A DNA stretch of 8,126 nucleotides from Ruminococcus sp. UBA7013 (GCA_002449585.1 DJXD01000137.1:1-8126), one strand, 5' to 3'. Positions 1-7,721 are shown, numbered from the stretch's first letter. Translations and numbers: made by a program. The notes: generated from the sequence alone by a model not told the origin.

Positions 1-2
1 CC

Positions 3-866
3 GGAAAAACAAAATGGACAGACAGCACCGTGAAATCCATTCTCACCAACGAAAAATACAAGGGTGATGCACTTCTTCAAAAAAGCTATACTGCGGATTA
101 TCTGACCAAGAAGAAAAAAGTCAACCACGGAGAAGTTCCCATGTATTATGTGCAGGATAATCACGAAGCAATTATTTCACCTGAAATTTTTGATGCAGTC
201 CAGCATGAAATGGAACGGCGGAAGAACAGCGGCAGCCGCTACAGCGGAGTGGACATTCTGTCAGCAAAGCTGATATGCGGAGAATGCGGATGTTTCTACA
301 GCCCGAAAGTCTGGCACTCCACTGACAAGTACAGACGGATTATTTACCAGTGCGGACACAAGTACAAAAAACAGAAACGCTGTTCCACACCCCATTTTAC
401 GGCTGAACAGATTCAGGATATTTTTATTGAAGCAGTCAACGGTCTGATTGAGAACCATGAAGAAATCACTACGAATCTGAGAAAGGGCATGAAAATGGTA
501 TCCGACTGCACGGCACTGGAGCAGGAACGTGACCGTATGAAGGAAGAAACGGTTCTGCTTGCCGGAATGGTAGAAAATATCATTCTGGAAAATGCAAAGA
601 CTGCCGCTGACCAGACAGAATACAGGAAAAAATATGATGCTCTTTCCAAAAGATATGAAACTGCTAAATCCCGATACGAAGAACTCGAACAGCAGATTTC
701 AGAATTTCAAGCCAGAGTGAGAGAAATGGAGAGATTCATCAGCAGCATCTCAAAGCAAAAGCCGCTGACAGAATTTGACGAAGCACTGTGGGGAGGCTTG
801 CTGGAAAGTATTACAGTTTACAGCACGGAAGACATCAGAATAAAATTCAGGGATGGAATGTGTTAA
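3..866 (+). CDS. Large serine recombinase, C-terminal part (runs in from left edge)
   Basis: This is the 3' end of a large serine recombinase (site-specific integrase/excisionase of a mobile element). The frame is open to the left edge, and the GTG at 30 is internal: the codons before it read GKTKWTDST, the conserved end of the recombinase domain (PF07508 type). Numbering from that GTG, the segment ILTNEKYKGDALLQK completes the recombinase domain. A zinc ribbon follows with C83/C86 and C108/C118, and residues about 150-240 are a charged coiled-coil arm that in this family controls integration versus excision. The tail FDEALWGGLLESITVY is typical of the family. The catalytic resolvase domain with its serine nucleophile would lie outside the window, so intactness cannot be judged. 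A paralogue follows on the same strand 142 bp downstream. Family assignment is firm; the element it mobilises is unknown. Confidence 0.93.
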   Translation, partial: GKTKWTDSTVKSILTNEKYKGDALLQKSYTADYLTKKKKVNHGEVPMYYVQDNHEAIISPEIFDAVQHEMERRKNSGSRYSGVDILSAKLICGECGCFYSPKVWHSTDKYRRIIYQCGHKYKKQKRCSTPHFTAEQIQDIFIEAVNGLIENHEEITTNLRKGMKMVSDCTALEQERDRMKEETVLLAGMVENIILENAKTAADQTEYRKKYDALSKRYETAKSRYEELEQQISEFQARVREMERFISSISKQKPLTEFDEALWGGLLESITVYSTEDIRIKFRDGMC

Positions 867-952
867 ATGAAATATGATTTTTTCAGGACTCTGCCGTTTG
901 TAGCAGGGTTCTTTTTTTGCCTATTTTTAGGTAAAAAAGCTATCGTTTGTTT

Positions 953-972
953 ATGCACCCCCTTGCACCCCC
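953..972. repeat. Tandem 10-bp C-rich direct repeat
   Basis: ATGCACCCCC is followed immediately by TTGCACCCCC, differing at one base. It lies in the non-coding gap between two recombinase genes. A role as part of a recombination site is possible but unsupported; it may be a chance low-complexity repeat. Confidence 0.4.
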
Positions 973-994
973 CTGTAATTTCAGATTTTTTATT

Positions 995-1007
995 GTATCT
1001 ACGATAC
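995..1007. repeat. Inverted repeat GTATC-TAC-GATAC at the truncation point
   Basis: A perfect 5-bp inverted repeat with a 3-base centre lies immediately before the first codons recognisable as the second recombinase (GTG AAT GGG GAG at 1009). Its position at the breakpoint is notable. Its length is too short to call a recombinase attachment site. Confidence 0.4.
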
Positions 1008-1008
1008 T

Positions 1009-2172
1009 GTGAATGGGGAGTTGTTACTTACCATCATGAGTTCGATAGCGCAGGAAGAAAGCCGTTCCATTTCCGAAAATGTCCGCTGGGGCAAGAGAAA
1101 ACGAATGGCTGATGGAAAAGTGACAGTATCTTTCGCAAAATTTCTCGGCTATGACAGAGGACAAAACGGTGAAATGGTTGTCAACCCAAAAGAAGCGGCT
1201 ATTGTGCGTAGAATTTACAGTATGTTTTTGCAAGGAATGAATAGTTATCGAATTGCAACAATTTTGACGGAAGAAGGCATTCCTACTCCGTTTGGAAAAG
1301 AAAAATGGTGTTCCAGTTCAGTTCGTCGCATTTTGGTGAACGAAAAATATAAGGGTGATGCGCTTTTGCAAAAATACTATATTTCAGATTTTTTAACAAA
1401 AAAGATGAAAAAGAATACAGGAGAATTGCCACAATATTATGTCAAAGAAGACCATGAGGCAATTATTGAACCAGAAGTATTTGACTATGTGCAGAAAATC
1501 ATTGCTGGTTCTGATGGGAGAAGACGAAAAAGCAGTATCAGCCTTTTATCAAGCAAAATCTGCTGTGGCGATTGTGGGAGTTTTTACGGTTCAAAGGTAT
1601 GGCACTCCACCGATAAATACAGAAAAGTTATCTGGCAATGCAATCACAAGTTCGAAGGGAAGAAATGCACCACACCACATTTGACGGAAGAACAAATCAA
1701 AAAACTGTTCGTCAAGGCAGTCAATCAGTTGGTTGAACGCAGAGCCGAAATTATCTCCGAATATGATAACATCATCAACATTGTGCTTTCGACAGAAACT
1801 CTGGAAGAACAGTATGCAAAGTTAAATTTTGAGATGAGCCAGCTTGAAACAGAAAATGAAGAATTGATTGATTTGAATGCGACTGTTGCACTCGACCAAG
1901 ATGAATATCGGAAAAAGCGTGATGCAATTGTCGAGAAGCACGAAAAATTGAAAGCACAATCAGAAAAAGTCATGCAGGAAATGACAGACAAGGAAGTCCG
2001 GAAAGGTGCTGTCATTCGTTTCTGGAAAGAATTTGAAAAGCTCAATTTCCTGACAGAATTTGATGATTTACTTTGGGTTTCACTTGTGGATGCTTTGACG
2101 GTTTACAGCAAAGAAAAAATTCTGTTCACTTTCCGTGACGGAAGCATGGTGGAATTGTCACTTGAAGCATGA
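1009..2172 (+). pseudogene. Headless large serine recombinase remnant (catalytic domain deleted)
   Basis: A paralogue of the preceding recombinase, lacking the N-terminal catalytic domain. Residues 1-30 (GELLLTIMSSIAQEESRSIS and on) are the last catalytic-domain helix that leads into the DNA-binding part. The recombinase domain spans about 40-165, including FGKEKW and ILVNEKYKGDALLQK. The zinc ribbon uses C186/C189 and C211/C220. A coiled coil covers about 240-335 and the family tail LTEFDDLLWVSLVDALTVY ends the protein. Full-length members carry roughly 130 more N-terminal residues with the serine nucleophile; only 142 bp separate it from the upstream gene, so that part is gone. The GTG at 1009 has no Shine-Dalgarno sequence and an in-frame stop lies at 976-978. 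If translated it could bind DNA but not cut it. Its codons are AT-richer than the upstream paralogue at matching positions, suggesting separate histories rather than recent duplication. Confidence 0.87.
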
Positions 2173-2178
2173 TAACAC

Positions 2179-2222
2179 ATCTGCCTGCAAAGGACACGAA
2201 ATTGTGAACAATGCAGGCAGAT
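2179..2222 (+). terminator. Perfect 11-bp hairpin, likely transcription terminator
   Basis: ATCTGCCTGCA (2179-2189) pairs perfectly with TGCAGGCAGAT (2212-2222) across a 22-base loop. It starts 6 bases after the recombinase stop, and T5 follows after four more bases (2227-2231), so it fits a weak intrinsic terminator for plus-strand transcripts. It also lies just past the stop of the minus-strand gene, but no T-run follows in that direction. The long loop is unusual. Confidence 0.55.
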
Positions 2223-2229
2223 ACCATTT

Positions 2230-3810
2230 TTATTCTTTGACTTTCCAGTCGGACAGGATTCTTTTTTCAGAGTCAAACGAAACACCAATTTTATACAATT
2301 TTCTATGGTCAGCTACAAAGGACAGATGATAGCTCTTGTCCTCAATTTGTTGTAAAGCCTTGTCCGCAGATTCATCACGTTTAAATTCGAACAGGTAGAT
2401 AAATCGTTCGGTTTCCACCTTGCAGTCAATCCGCCCCGTAAATGTGTGCATTTCGCAAATGGTAAATTTTCCAAGCAATGTGAAAACCAGATAAATCACT
2501 GTCTGAAAATAGTGTTCAAAAACTGCATCCGAAGCTGTATAGGTGATATTGGCAAACAGTGCTGTCAGAACATTTTTGATGTCGTCAAGATTTCCTTCTT
2601 CGATATAGTCTTCCAATGTGTAAATGTCCATTCCATTTCCTGCCACAGCAGTCGGAACATAAGCAGGCATCATGCTGTTAAGAAATCCATACTTGACTTC
2701 TTCATTGGGAAAACATAAAGTATATCGACCAAGGCGAGCATTATAGCTTTCAATGGTAAGGTATCCGGATTGATACAATAATGGTATGGGGGATAGTGTA
2801 TCTCCTGTATAATCCTGCAAAACACTGTCATTGGCATAAATTGTCTTGTTCGTGAACTTGCGGACATCAAAATGATTGTTTCTGAGTGAGTTGACAAGGA
2901 ATGTCGGTGTTCCTGTTTCAAACCAGTAAGAGCCAAATCTTCTTTCATAAAATGCTTTTAGCAAACTGAACGGATTGTACACCCCGACGCTATCTACAAA
3001 GAAGTGGTACCCGTCATACTTTGCTTTCAACATTTCAAGACACGTAGTTTCATCAATTTTCTGTTTTTGGGAAATAGCGGTCACTTCCGGAAGAAAATAT
3101 TTTTTTAATTCTTCTTCCGTAATGCCACAAATCTCAGAAAATTCTTCATTTAAAGAAATATCATTTAACTGGTTCAGGTCGCTGAAAATGCTGACCTTGT
3201 GGAATTTTGTCACACCAGTAATGAACACAAAGCGAAGGTACTCATCACAGTTTTTCAAATTGCTGAAAAAACCTTTAAATACTGCCTTATTATGTTCTTG
3301 TAATTTGGGATTATCTATCAAATCAAGCAAAGGCTTGTCATATTCATCTATGAGAACCACACAACGCTGACCAGTTTCTTTTGTGGCAGTAATCAGAAGA
3401 TTTTGGAAGCGTCCTCCAAGTGTTTCACTTTTGACAGTGACACAATAATTTTCTTCCCATCGATTTAGATGGTTTATCAGAACTTTTTCAAGTGTCCCTT
3501 CTTCTTGATAATTTGCTCCATTAAAATCAAAGTAGAACACAGGATGTGGTTTCCATGCTTCTGGATTATCCTTTTCCAGTTGTTCAATTTGCAGACCCTT
3601 GAACAGCTCCTTCTTGCCTTCCCAATATGCTTTCAGGGTAGAAAGTAAGAGACTTTTTCCAAATCGTCTCGGACGGCTCAGAAAGAATGGAACAATATCA
3701 TGAACCAAACGATAAATATAGGCTGTCTTATCAACATAAATACATTGTTCTTCTTGCAGTTTTTCAAAGCTTTGTATTCCAACAGGAAGCCTTCTTCTCA
3801 TATCAGACAT
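2230..3810 (-). CDS. AAA-ATPase-like protein with C-terminal PD-(D/E)XK nuclease-type domain (DUF1703 family)
   Basis: An intact protein of 526 residues, the usual length for the AAA-ATPase-like (PF09820) plus DUF1703 (PF08011) proteins that are common and often multicopy in gut anaerobes. The N-terminus has the family opening LPVGIQSFEKL and YVDKTAYI. The P-loop variant SRPRRFGKSL is at about 45-54, Walker B CVVLIDEYDKPLL at 150-162, and a sensor-like segment ITGVTKF at 197-203. A PD-(D/E)XK-type core appears as D462 in GRID, then E475-x-K477 in LFEFKRD, then Q487/Q488. ATG at 3810 is chosen because AAAGGAGA ends 7 bases before it; the in-frame TTG at 3816 would be too close to that site. 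It is a single gene convergent with the recombinase remnant and has its own promoter. The molecular role is not established for the family; a defence or selfish-element role is only inference. Both ATPase and nuclease signatures look intact. Confidence 0.92.
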   Translation of the reverse strand: MSDMRRRLPVGIQSFEKLQEEQCIYVDKTAYIYRLVHDIVPFFLSRPRRFGKSLLLSTLKAYWEGKKELFKGLQIEQLEKDNPEAWKPHPVFYFDFNGANYQEEGTLEKVLINHLNRWEENYCVTVKSETLGGRFQNLLITATKETGQRCVVLIDEYDKPLLDLIDNPKLQEHNKAVFKGFFSNLKNCDEYLRFVFITGVTKFHKVSIFSDLNQLNDISLNEEFSEICGITEEELKKYFLPEVTAISQKQKIDETTCLEMLKAKYDGYHFFVDSVGVYNPFSLLKAFYERRFGSYWFETGTPTFLVNSLRNNHFDVRKFTNKTIYANDSVLQDYTGDTLSPIPLLYQSGYLTIESYNARLGRYTLCFPNEEVKYGFLNSMMPAYVPTAVAGNGMDIYTLEDYIEEGNLDDIKNVLTALFANITYTASDAVFEHYFQTVIYLVFTLLGKFTICEMHTFTGRIDCKVETERFIYLFEFKRDESADKALQQIEDKSYHLSFVADHRKLYKIGVSFDSEKRILSDWKVKE

Positions 3811-3817
3811 ATGCAAA

Positions 3818-3825
3818 TCTCCTTT
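3818..3825 (-). promoter_or_regulatory. Ribosome binding site deciding the ATPase start
   Basis: Read on the minus strand this is AAAGGAGA, seven bases upstream of ATG at 3810. Only two bases would separate the GGAG core from the alternative TTG at 3816, so the ATG is preferred. Confidence 0.85.
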
Positions 3826-3846
3826 CAGAGTATTTTCACCACTTTC

Positions 3847-3875
3847 AGTATACCATAAATTTCAGAAAATTGCAA
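3847..3875 (-). promoter_or_regulatory. Sigma-A type promoter of the ATPase gene, extended -10
   Basis: On the minus strand the -35 is TTGCAA (3875-3870), the spacer is exactly 17 bp, and the -10 is TATACT (3852-3847), preceded by TGG, giving an extended -10 (TGnTATACT). Transcription would start near 3840, leaving a leader of about 30 bases with the ribosome binding site. No operator-like repeat lies inside the promoter; the CGAGCCAC repeats begin about 55 bp upstream of the -35. Confidence 0.8.
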
Positions 3876-3908
3876 GAGAAATATTAAAAAATATGAATTT
3901 GAAGTAAT

Positions 3909-4032
3909 GTTAAGTTATCTCGCATCCAACCGAGCCACCTCTCATTCAAAGCCGAGCCACTTTTACCATAAACCGAGCCACTTCATTCAAAAACGAGCCA
4001 CCAGTGGCTCGAAAATGCCAAATCGTTAAATT
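3909..4032. mobile_element. IS21-end-like repeat block, possible non-autonomous element
   Basis: CGAGCCAC occurs at 3931-3938, 3953-3960, 3974-3981 and 3994-4001 (spacing 22, 21, 20 bp), with an inverted copy GTGGCTCG at 4004-4011. Interspersed CATTCAAA recurs after the first and third copies. Multiple copies of a GAGCCAC/GTGGCTC-type unit at the ends are known from IS21-family elements. The outer edges carry a weak inverted similarity (TNTNGCAT then CGAGCCAC) at 3918-3938 and, on the other strand, 4022-4004. GTTAA stands at both sides (3909-3913 and 4025-4029) and could be a target duplication, though it is short and AT-rich. No istA/istB-like gene is present. It is either a leftover IS end or a tiny element mobilised in trans. 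Confidence 0.5.
3994..4011. repeat. Near-perfect palindrome closing the repeat array
   Basis: CGAGCCAC and GTGGCTCG face each other across two bases (CA), so the last direct repeat and the only inverted copy form an 18-bp palindrome. In RNA it would make an 8-bp GC-rich stem with an unfavourably tight 2-base turn, so a paired protein-binding site is the more natural reading. Confidence 0.65.
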
Positions 4033-5495
4033 GTATCGAAGTCAGAGCTACGGGTTTCAAAATTGCAAAGTATGATAATGGCAAATGGATTTATGCGAAT
4101 AGTATCACAACTATCCCTGTTAAGGATTCTAATGGACAAGAAATCGATGCATATCGAAAACTGATTTTTGATACCAAGATAGAAGAAAGCAATAATTCTA
4201 TTCCAACTGATGCAGTAGATGTTAAATTATCAGAAACAGATGATTCTGCTACAGATGATCGTGAAAACCTGCATAATTTCCTTCTTGATGTAAAGGCTTT
4301 ATATAAGTTTGTGGAAACAGAAGCTCCTGTAGGGGAAAATGGTATCACGTATCAATCTCCTGATTGGTCAGAAGGAAGAAAGTTATCAGATAATAGTGAT
4401 TTTGTATTCTACTATACCTATAGTGGCTATGATGAAGCAAAATATGGAAAAAAGCCCACTGGTATTGAAATTACAAACGTTCCTACTGCAAATGCACTTA
4501 ATATCAAAAATTCACAGTATATCAGTATTTCAGCTGAAAAATCATTCAGCGGCACTAACATTCCGGAAAATTCAAAAGTAGAATTAGAATTGCTCTGGTC
4601 ACTGAAAAATAATAGCAGTGATGCCGTTCCACTGAATCAGGCAATTTCAGAGAAAAATTTAAGTTTGGGATCTGCTTTCAATAATGCAAAGGTTACATTA
4701 ACCTATCCAACCAATACAACGGCTGTGTGGAGCGGATTGCCCAGCGGAATCAATGGAACTCCGATTTTCTATTTTGTTCGTGAAAATTATTACACGATCG
4801 GAACAGAAGAAAATGCACCAAAGTATGAACTACAATCAGATGGCACTTATAAAAATGGTGATGATGTTGGCAGTTTTAAGCCTATTTATACTGGAAATGG
4901 TGCAAATGTCAATGGAACAGTGATTGATGTTAATAATTCCAGTGGTCTCGTAGTAGAGAAAAAATGGGAGGATCTTAACAGAAATGCAATCACTCCGCCG
5001 AATGAGCCAAGGACTTCAACCCCTATGTCAATCGCCTTCACTGTAACAGGCACAAAATCTGATGGTACAAAGGTAGTATTTCAGCTGACAAATGCTAGTC
5101 TTAATGCAGAAAATAATTACCAGTATCCTATTCAATTCCCTGTAAAAGATGAAAATAACACTGAATATCAGCAAAGTGATTTTGTTGATATTACAGTAGA
5201 AGAAAATTTAACAGACGTTCAGAAAAATGCATTAAAAGGAAAGTATAAGGACTCGCCTGATTATACCCGTAAAATTGAAGATGGTGTTGGAAAATTGATG
5301 ATTATCAACACTAAGATTGTAAATAGTACCAAAAATATTTCTGTAAATAAAATCTGGAGTGATGGTGAATCTTCACACACTAATGATTCTATTACAGCTT
5401 ATCTGATACAATCCACAAGTGAATTGACCAGCGCACAGCTCAAAGCGATTGAAACCAATGCTTCAGATAAACCTACAGTTTATACTAATGAAAAT

Positions 5496-5708
5496 ATGCA
5501 AAATGGTGATGATGTTCTGCTCATCATAACTGGAAAATCAAAAACAATTTCTAATGTCAAAAGCGTAACCATTACGGATAATCAAATTGCAAGCGGTTCT
5601 GTTTCAAATAATACATTGACAATCACAGGTGTAAAATCAGGTACAACAGAAATCATAATTACAAAAATAGATGATTCTACAGCAGAATATACCATTTCTG
5701 TTATTGAT
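5496..5708 (+). other. BIG2-like Ig domain inserted in the third Cna-B domain
   Basis: Residues about 396-466 (numbered from 4311), with VKSVTITDNQIAS, NTLTITGVKSGTTEIII and AEYTISV, match the pattern of bacterial Ig-like group 2 domains. It is flanked by the first half of a Cna-B domain (NISVNKIWSDGES...ITAYLIQS) and its second half (VTLSSGKWSAQWSNLP...YYYYAIEKT). The order shows an insertion into one loop rather than a domain placed between two others. Confidence 0.65.
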
Positions 5709-6359
5709 CCAGAAGTAACACTTTCCTCCGGAAAATGGTCAGCGCAATGGTCAAATCTTCCTGCTTCCCTTACCCAGAATGATACAGAAACTACTTACTA
5801 TTACTACGCAATTGAAAAAACTGTTCCAACTGGGTATACATCCTCTTATCAGATAAGCGGTCAGCAGACGATCATCAGAAACAGTAAGCCCACAAAACTT
5901 TCTGTTACAAAAAAATGGGGCACAATGAACCAGGATGATCAAGAAATTTATCAAAAATCAGTCACTGCGGAACTGCAATATAAAATTGGTGACAGTGGCT
6001 CATGGACATCTTACACCCCCGCCAAGACAGTGACACTTGCATCTGATAATTGGACAAATGAATTCAATAATCTGCCTGAAAGAGATGATAATAATAATCT
6101 TTATCATTATCGGGTGATTGAAAAACAAGTTGGTGATTCTACAAATCTGACTGCATTTGATATTTCATATTCTTCGGAAGATGTTACATTTGAAAGTGCA
6201 TCAGAAAAATCAATCATTATCACCAATACGCTGAAAACAGTCAGTCTCAATGTAAAGAAAAATTGGGTCGGCTATGAACCCACTGCAACTGATTCTGTAG
6301 AGGTTAATATCAGGCGTTCCACAGATATTGCAGACGTTCCGAGTGTAACTCTCATCGCT

Positions 6360-7358
6360 GAGGAAACTGCCGCCGAAACTACTACCACAGAAGCAACTCC
6401 TCCCCAAGAAACAACAAATGCTTTCCCATATGATTACACTAAAGAAATCTCAACAGATAAGATCATTAAGATTAAATTTAAAAATAATGGCACAACTACA
6501 CTTGATTTTAATGGTGGGTGGGGAGTATCTCCACAATCAGAACAGAGTGCTGATCCCGGTTCTGGCTGGACAAGAGGAAAAAAGGATGATGGTACAGACA
6601 ATCCATGGTGGATTCAATATAATTGGTCTGTTAGTAATTTAGCACCAAATGCTGAAACAGAAATTGATGTTCCTGTTGTTGTTGCATTAAGCAATAATTC
6701 TCAACTTCAATTATGGTATGTTAGCCATGGTGATACAGAAACTGCTCCAATTACAGCAGAAATATCTGTAGAATCATCAAATGCTTTTAATTTTAGTTCC
6801 CAAGGAGAATCAAAGACTTATAGTGATTATACTCCAAGTCAAGTAAGCAGTTTGAGAGTACATGTTAATCATGAAAATTATAAGTATGAATATGTTACAA
6901 TAAACTTTGGTAATTTAGGAAATATAAAAGCAGGATGGTATGGAAATAATGGTTTTCAAGTTGAATCTAGCAATTTAAGTTCTGAAATTAGTTATTCTCC
7001 CAGTTTATCAACATATACACAAGATGGTAATTTAACAATTACATTCAATAGTGTTAGCATCCCTAATTCATTTACCATTTCAAGCTCTTCTAGCGATACC
7101 AAAGGAGGGTATGTAATATTCAATAAAATCTCCCCTCTCCCACGTCGTCAGGTGCGTTCTGTGACGAACGTCCTTTCAAAATCAGAAGAGACGGCATCAT
7201 CCAACAATAATGACACGCTTCTCTCAAAGATGATGGGCGGACGTTCTGGAGCAGTCAGCAGACTTATGAATCTCAAATCAGCCAAAACATTCCAGACATT
7301 GAATGATACGATTCAGTTCTTTAATGCAAATTCTAATGTCACCATTACTCAGAGTTTT
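6360..7358 (+). other. Insert of more than 300 residues splitting the last Cna-B domain
   Basis: Residues about 684-1016. The order is a Thr/Glu/Pro linker (ETTTTEATPPQETT), an aromatic-rich beta module at 707-822 (FNGGWGVS, NPWWIQYNWSVSNLAP, LQLWYVS), a second beta-rich module at 826-940 (YVTINFGNLGNIKAGWYG, LTITFNSVSIP), and a basic segment at 941-1010 (PLPRRQVRSV, MMGGRSGAVSRL). The Cna-B fold resumes at KKITITNNNDWVTEISNLP. The aromatic modules look like carbohydrate-binding modules of ruminococcal surface and cellulase proteins, but that is resemblance only. By hand count, 6781-7080 has 84 G+C in 300 bases while 7141-7260 has 60 in 120. Confidence 0.55.
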
Positions 7359-7601
7359 ATCAAAAAAATCACTATCACAAATAATAATGATTGGGTAACA
7401 GAAATTTCTAATCTTCCTGCCTATGATCTTTATGGAAATTCCTATTATTACTGGGCAGAAGAAGTAAATCCTGCTGGTTTTGATGTCAGCTATCAGTTTG
7501 ATGATGGTGACAGCAGTACTGTTTATTGCATCATGGCATCCAATCCCGGAACTGGTCTGATCACGATTCAAAATAAGAAAACGGAGTCCGACTCTGGTGA
7601 A

Positions 7602-7721
7602 CTCCCCGAAGCAGGCGGCACAGGCACACGCCGTTATACCGCCGTTGGGCTGAGCTTAATGGCTTTGTCCATCACAATCCCGTACATCAGGCGCAAAAGG
7701 CGGAACGGACGCAAAAGCGCA
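7602..7721 (+). other. Cell-wall sorting signal, LPEAG variant
   Basis: LPEAG (residues 1098-1102 from 4311) replaces the usual LPxTG threonine with alanine. It is followed by a hydrophobic stretch YTAVGLSLMALSITIPYI and the basic tail RRKRRNGRKSA. This is the C-terminal signal for sortase cleavage and either wall attachment or polymerisation into a pilus. No sortase gene is in the window. Confidence 0.85.

Larger units (their letters stand above)
867..1008. other. Gap between the two recombinase genes, no convincing gene
   Basis: The 142 bp between the stop of the first recombinase and the first recognisable codons of the second hold no supported gene. An ATG directly after the stop opens a frame to 1112, but its second half is only the out-of-frame reading of the next recombinase. 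Visible structure consists of two adjacent 10-bp near-identical units (ATGCACCCCC, TTGCACCCCC) at 953-972 and a small inverted repeat at 995-1007. I see no ribosome binding site for the next gene. Confidence 0.6.

Noticed and set aside
867..1112. Open frame of 81 codons beginning directly after the first recombinase stop
   Set aside because: No ribosome binding site, and from about 1010 on it is the wrong frame of the recombinase remnant; the first half has no recognisable motif.
2446..3370. Plus-strand open frames opposite the ATPase gene
   Set aside because: Antisense shadows with no motifs or ribosome binding sites; the minus strand encodes a complete recognised family.
3811..3816. TTG start giving the ATPase two extra residues (M-H)
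   Set aside because: It lies only two bases from the GGAG core; the ATG at 3810 has proper spacing.
3931..4011. CRISPR-like array
   Set aside because: Repeats are only 8 bp with 12-14 bp gaps that are themselves similar, and one copy is inverted; there are no cas genes.
3859..4040. Restored adhesin reading frame after removing the repeat block between the GTTAA copies
   Set aside because: The joined frame stays open for only about 18 codons upstream in AT-rich DNA that serves as the ATPase promoter, so it is best explained by chance.
4311..4313. GTG as true start of the adhesin
   Set aside because: No Shine-Dalgarno sequence precedes it, no signal peptide follows, and the protein-like frame clearly extends upstream to about 4026.
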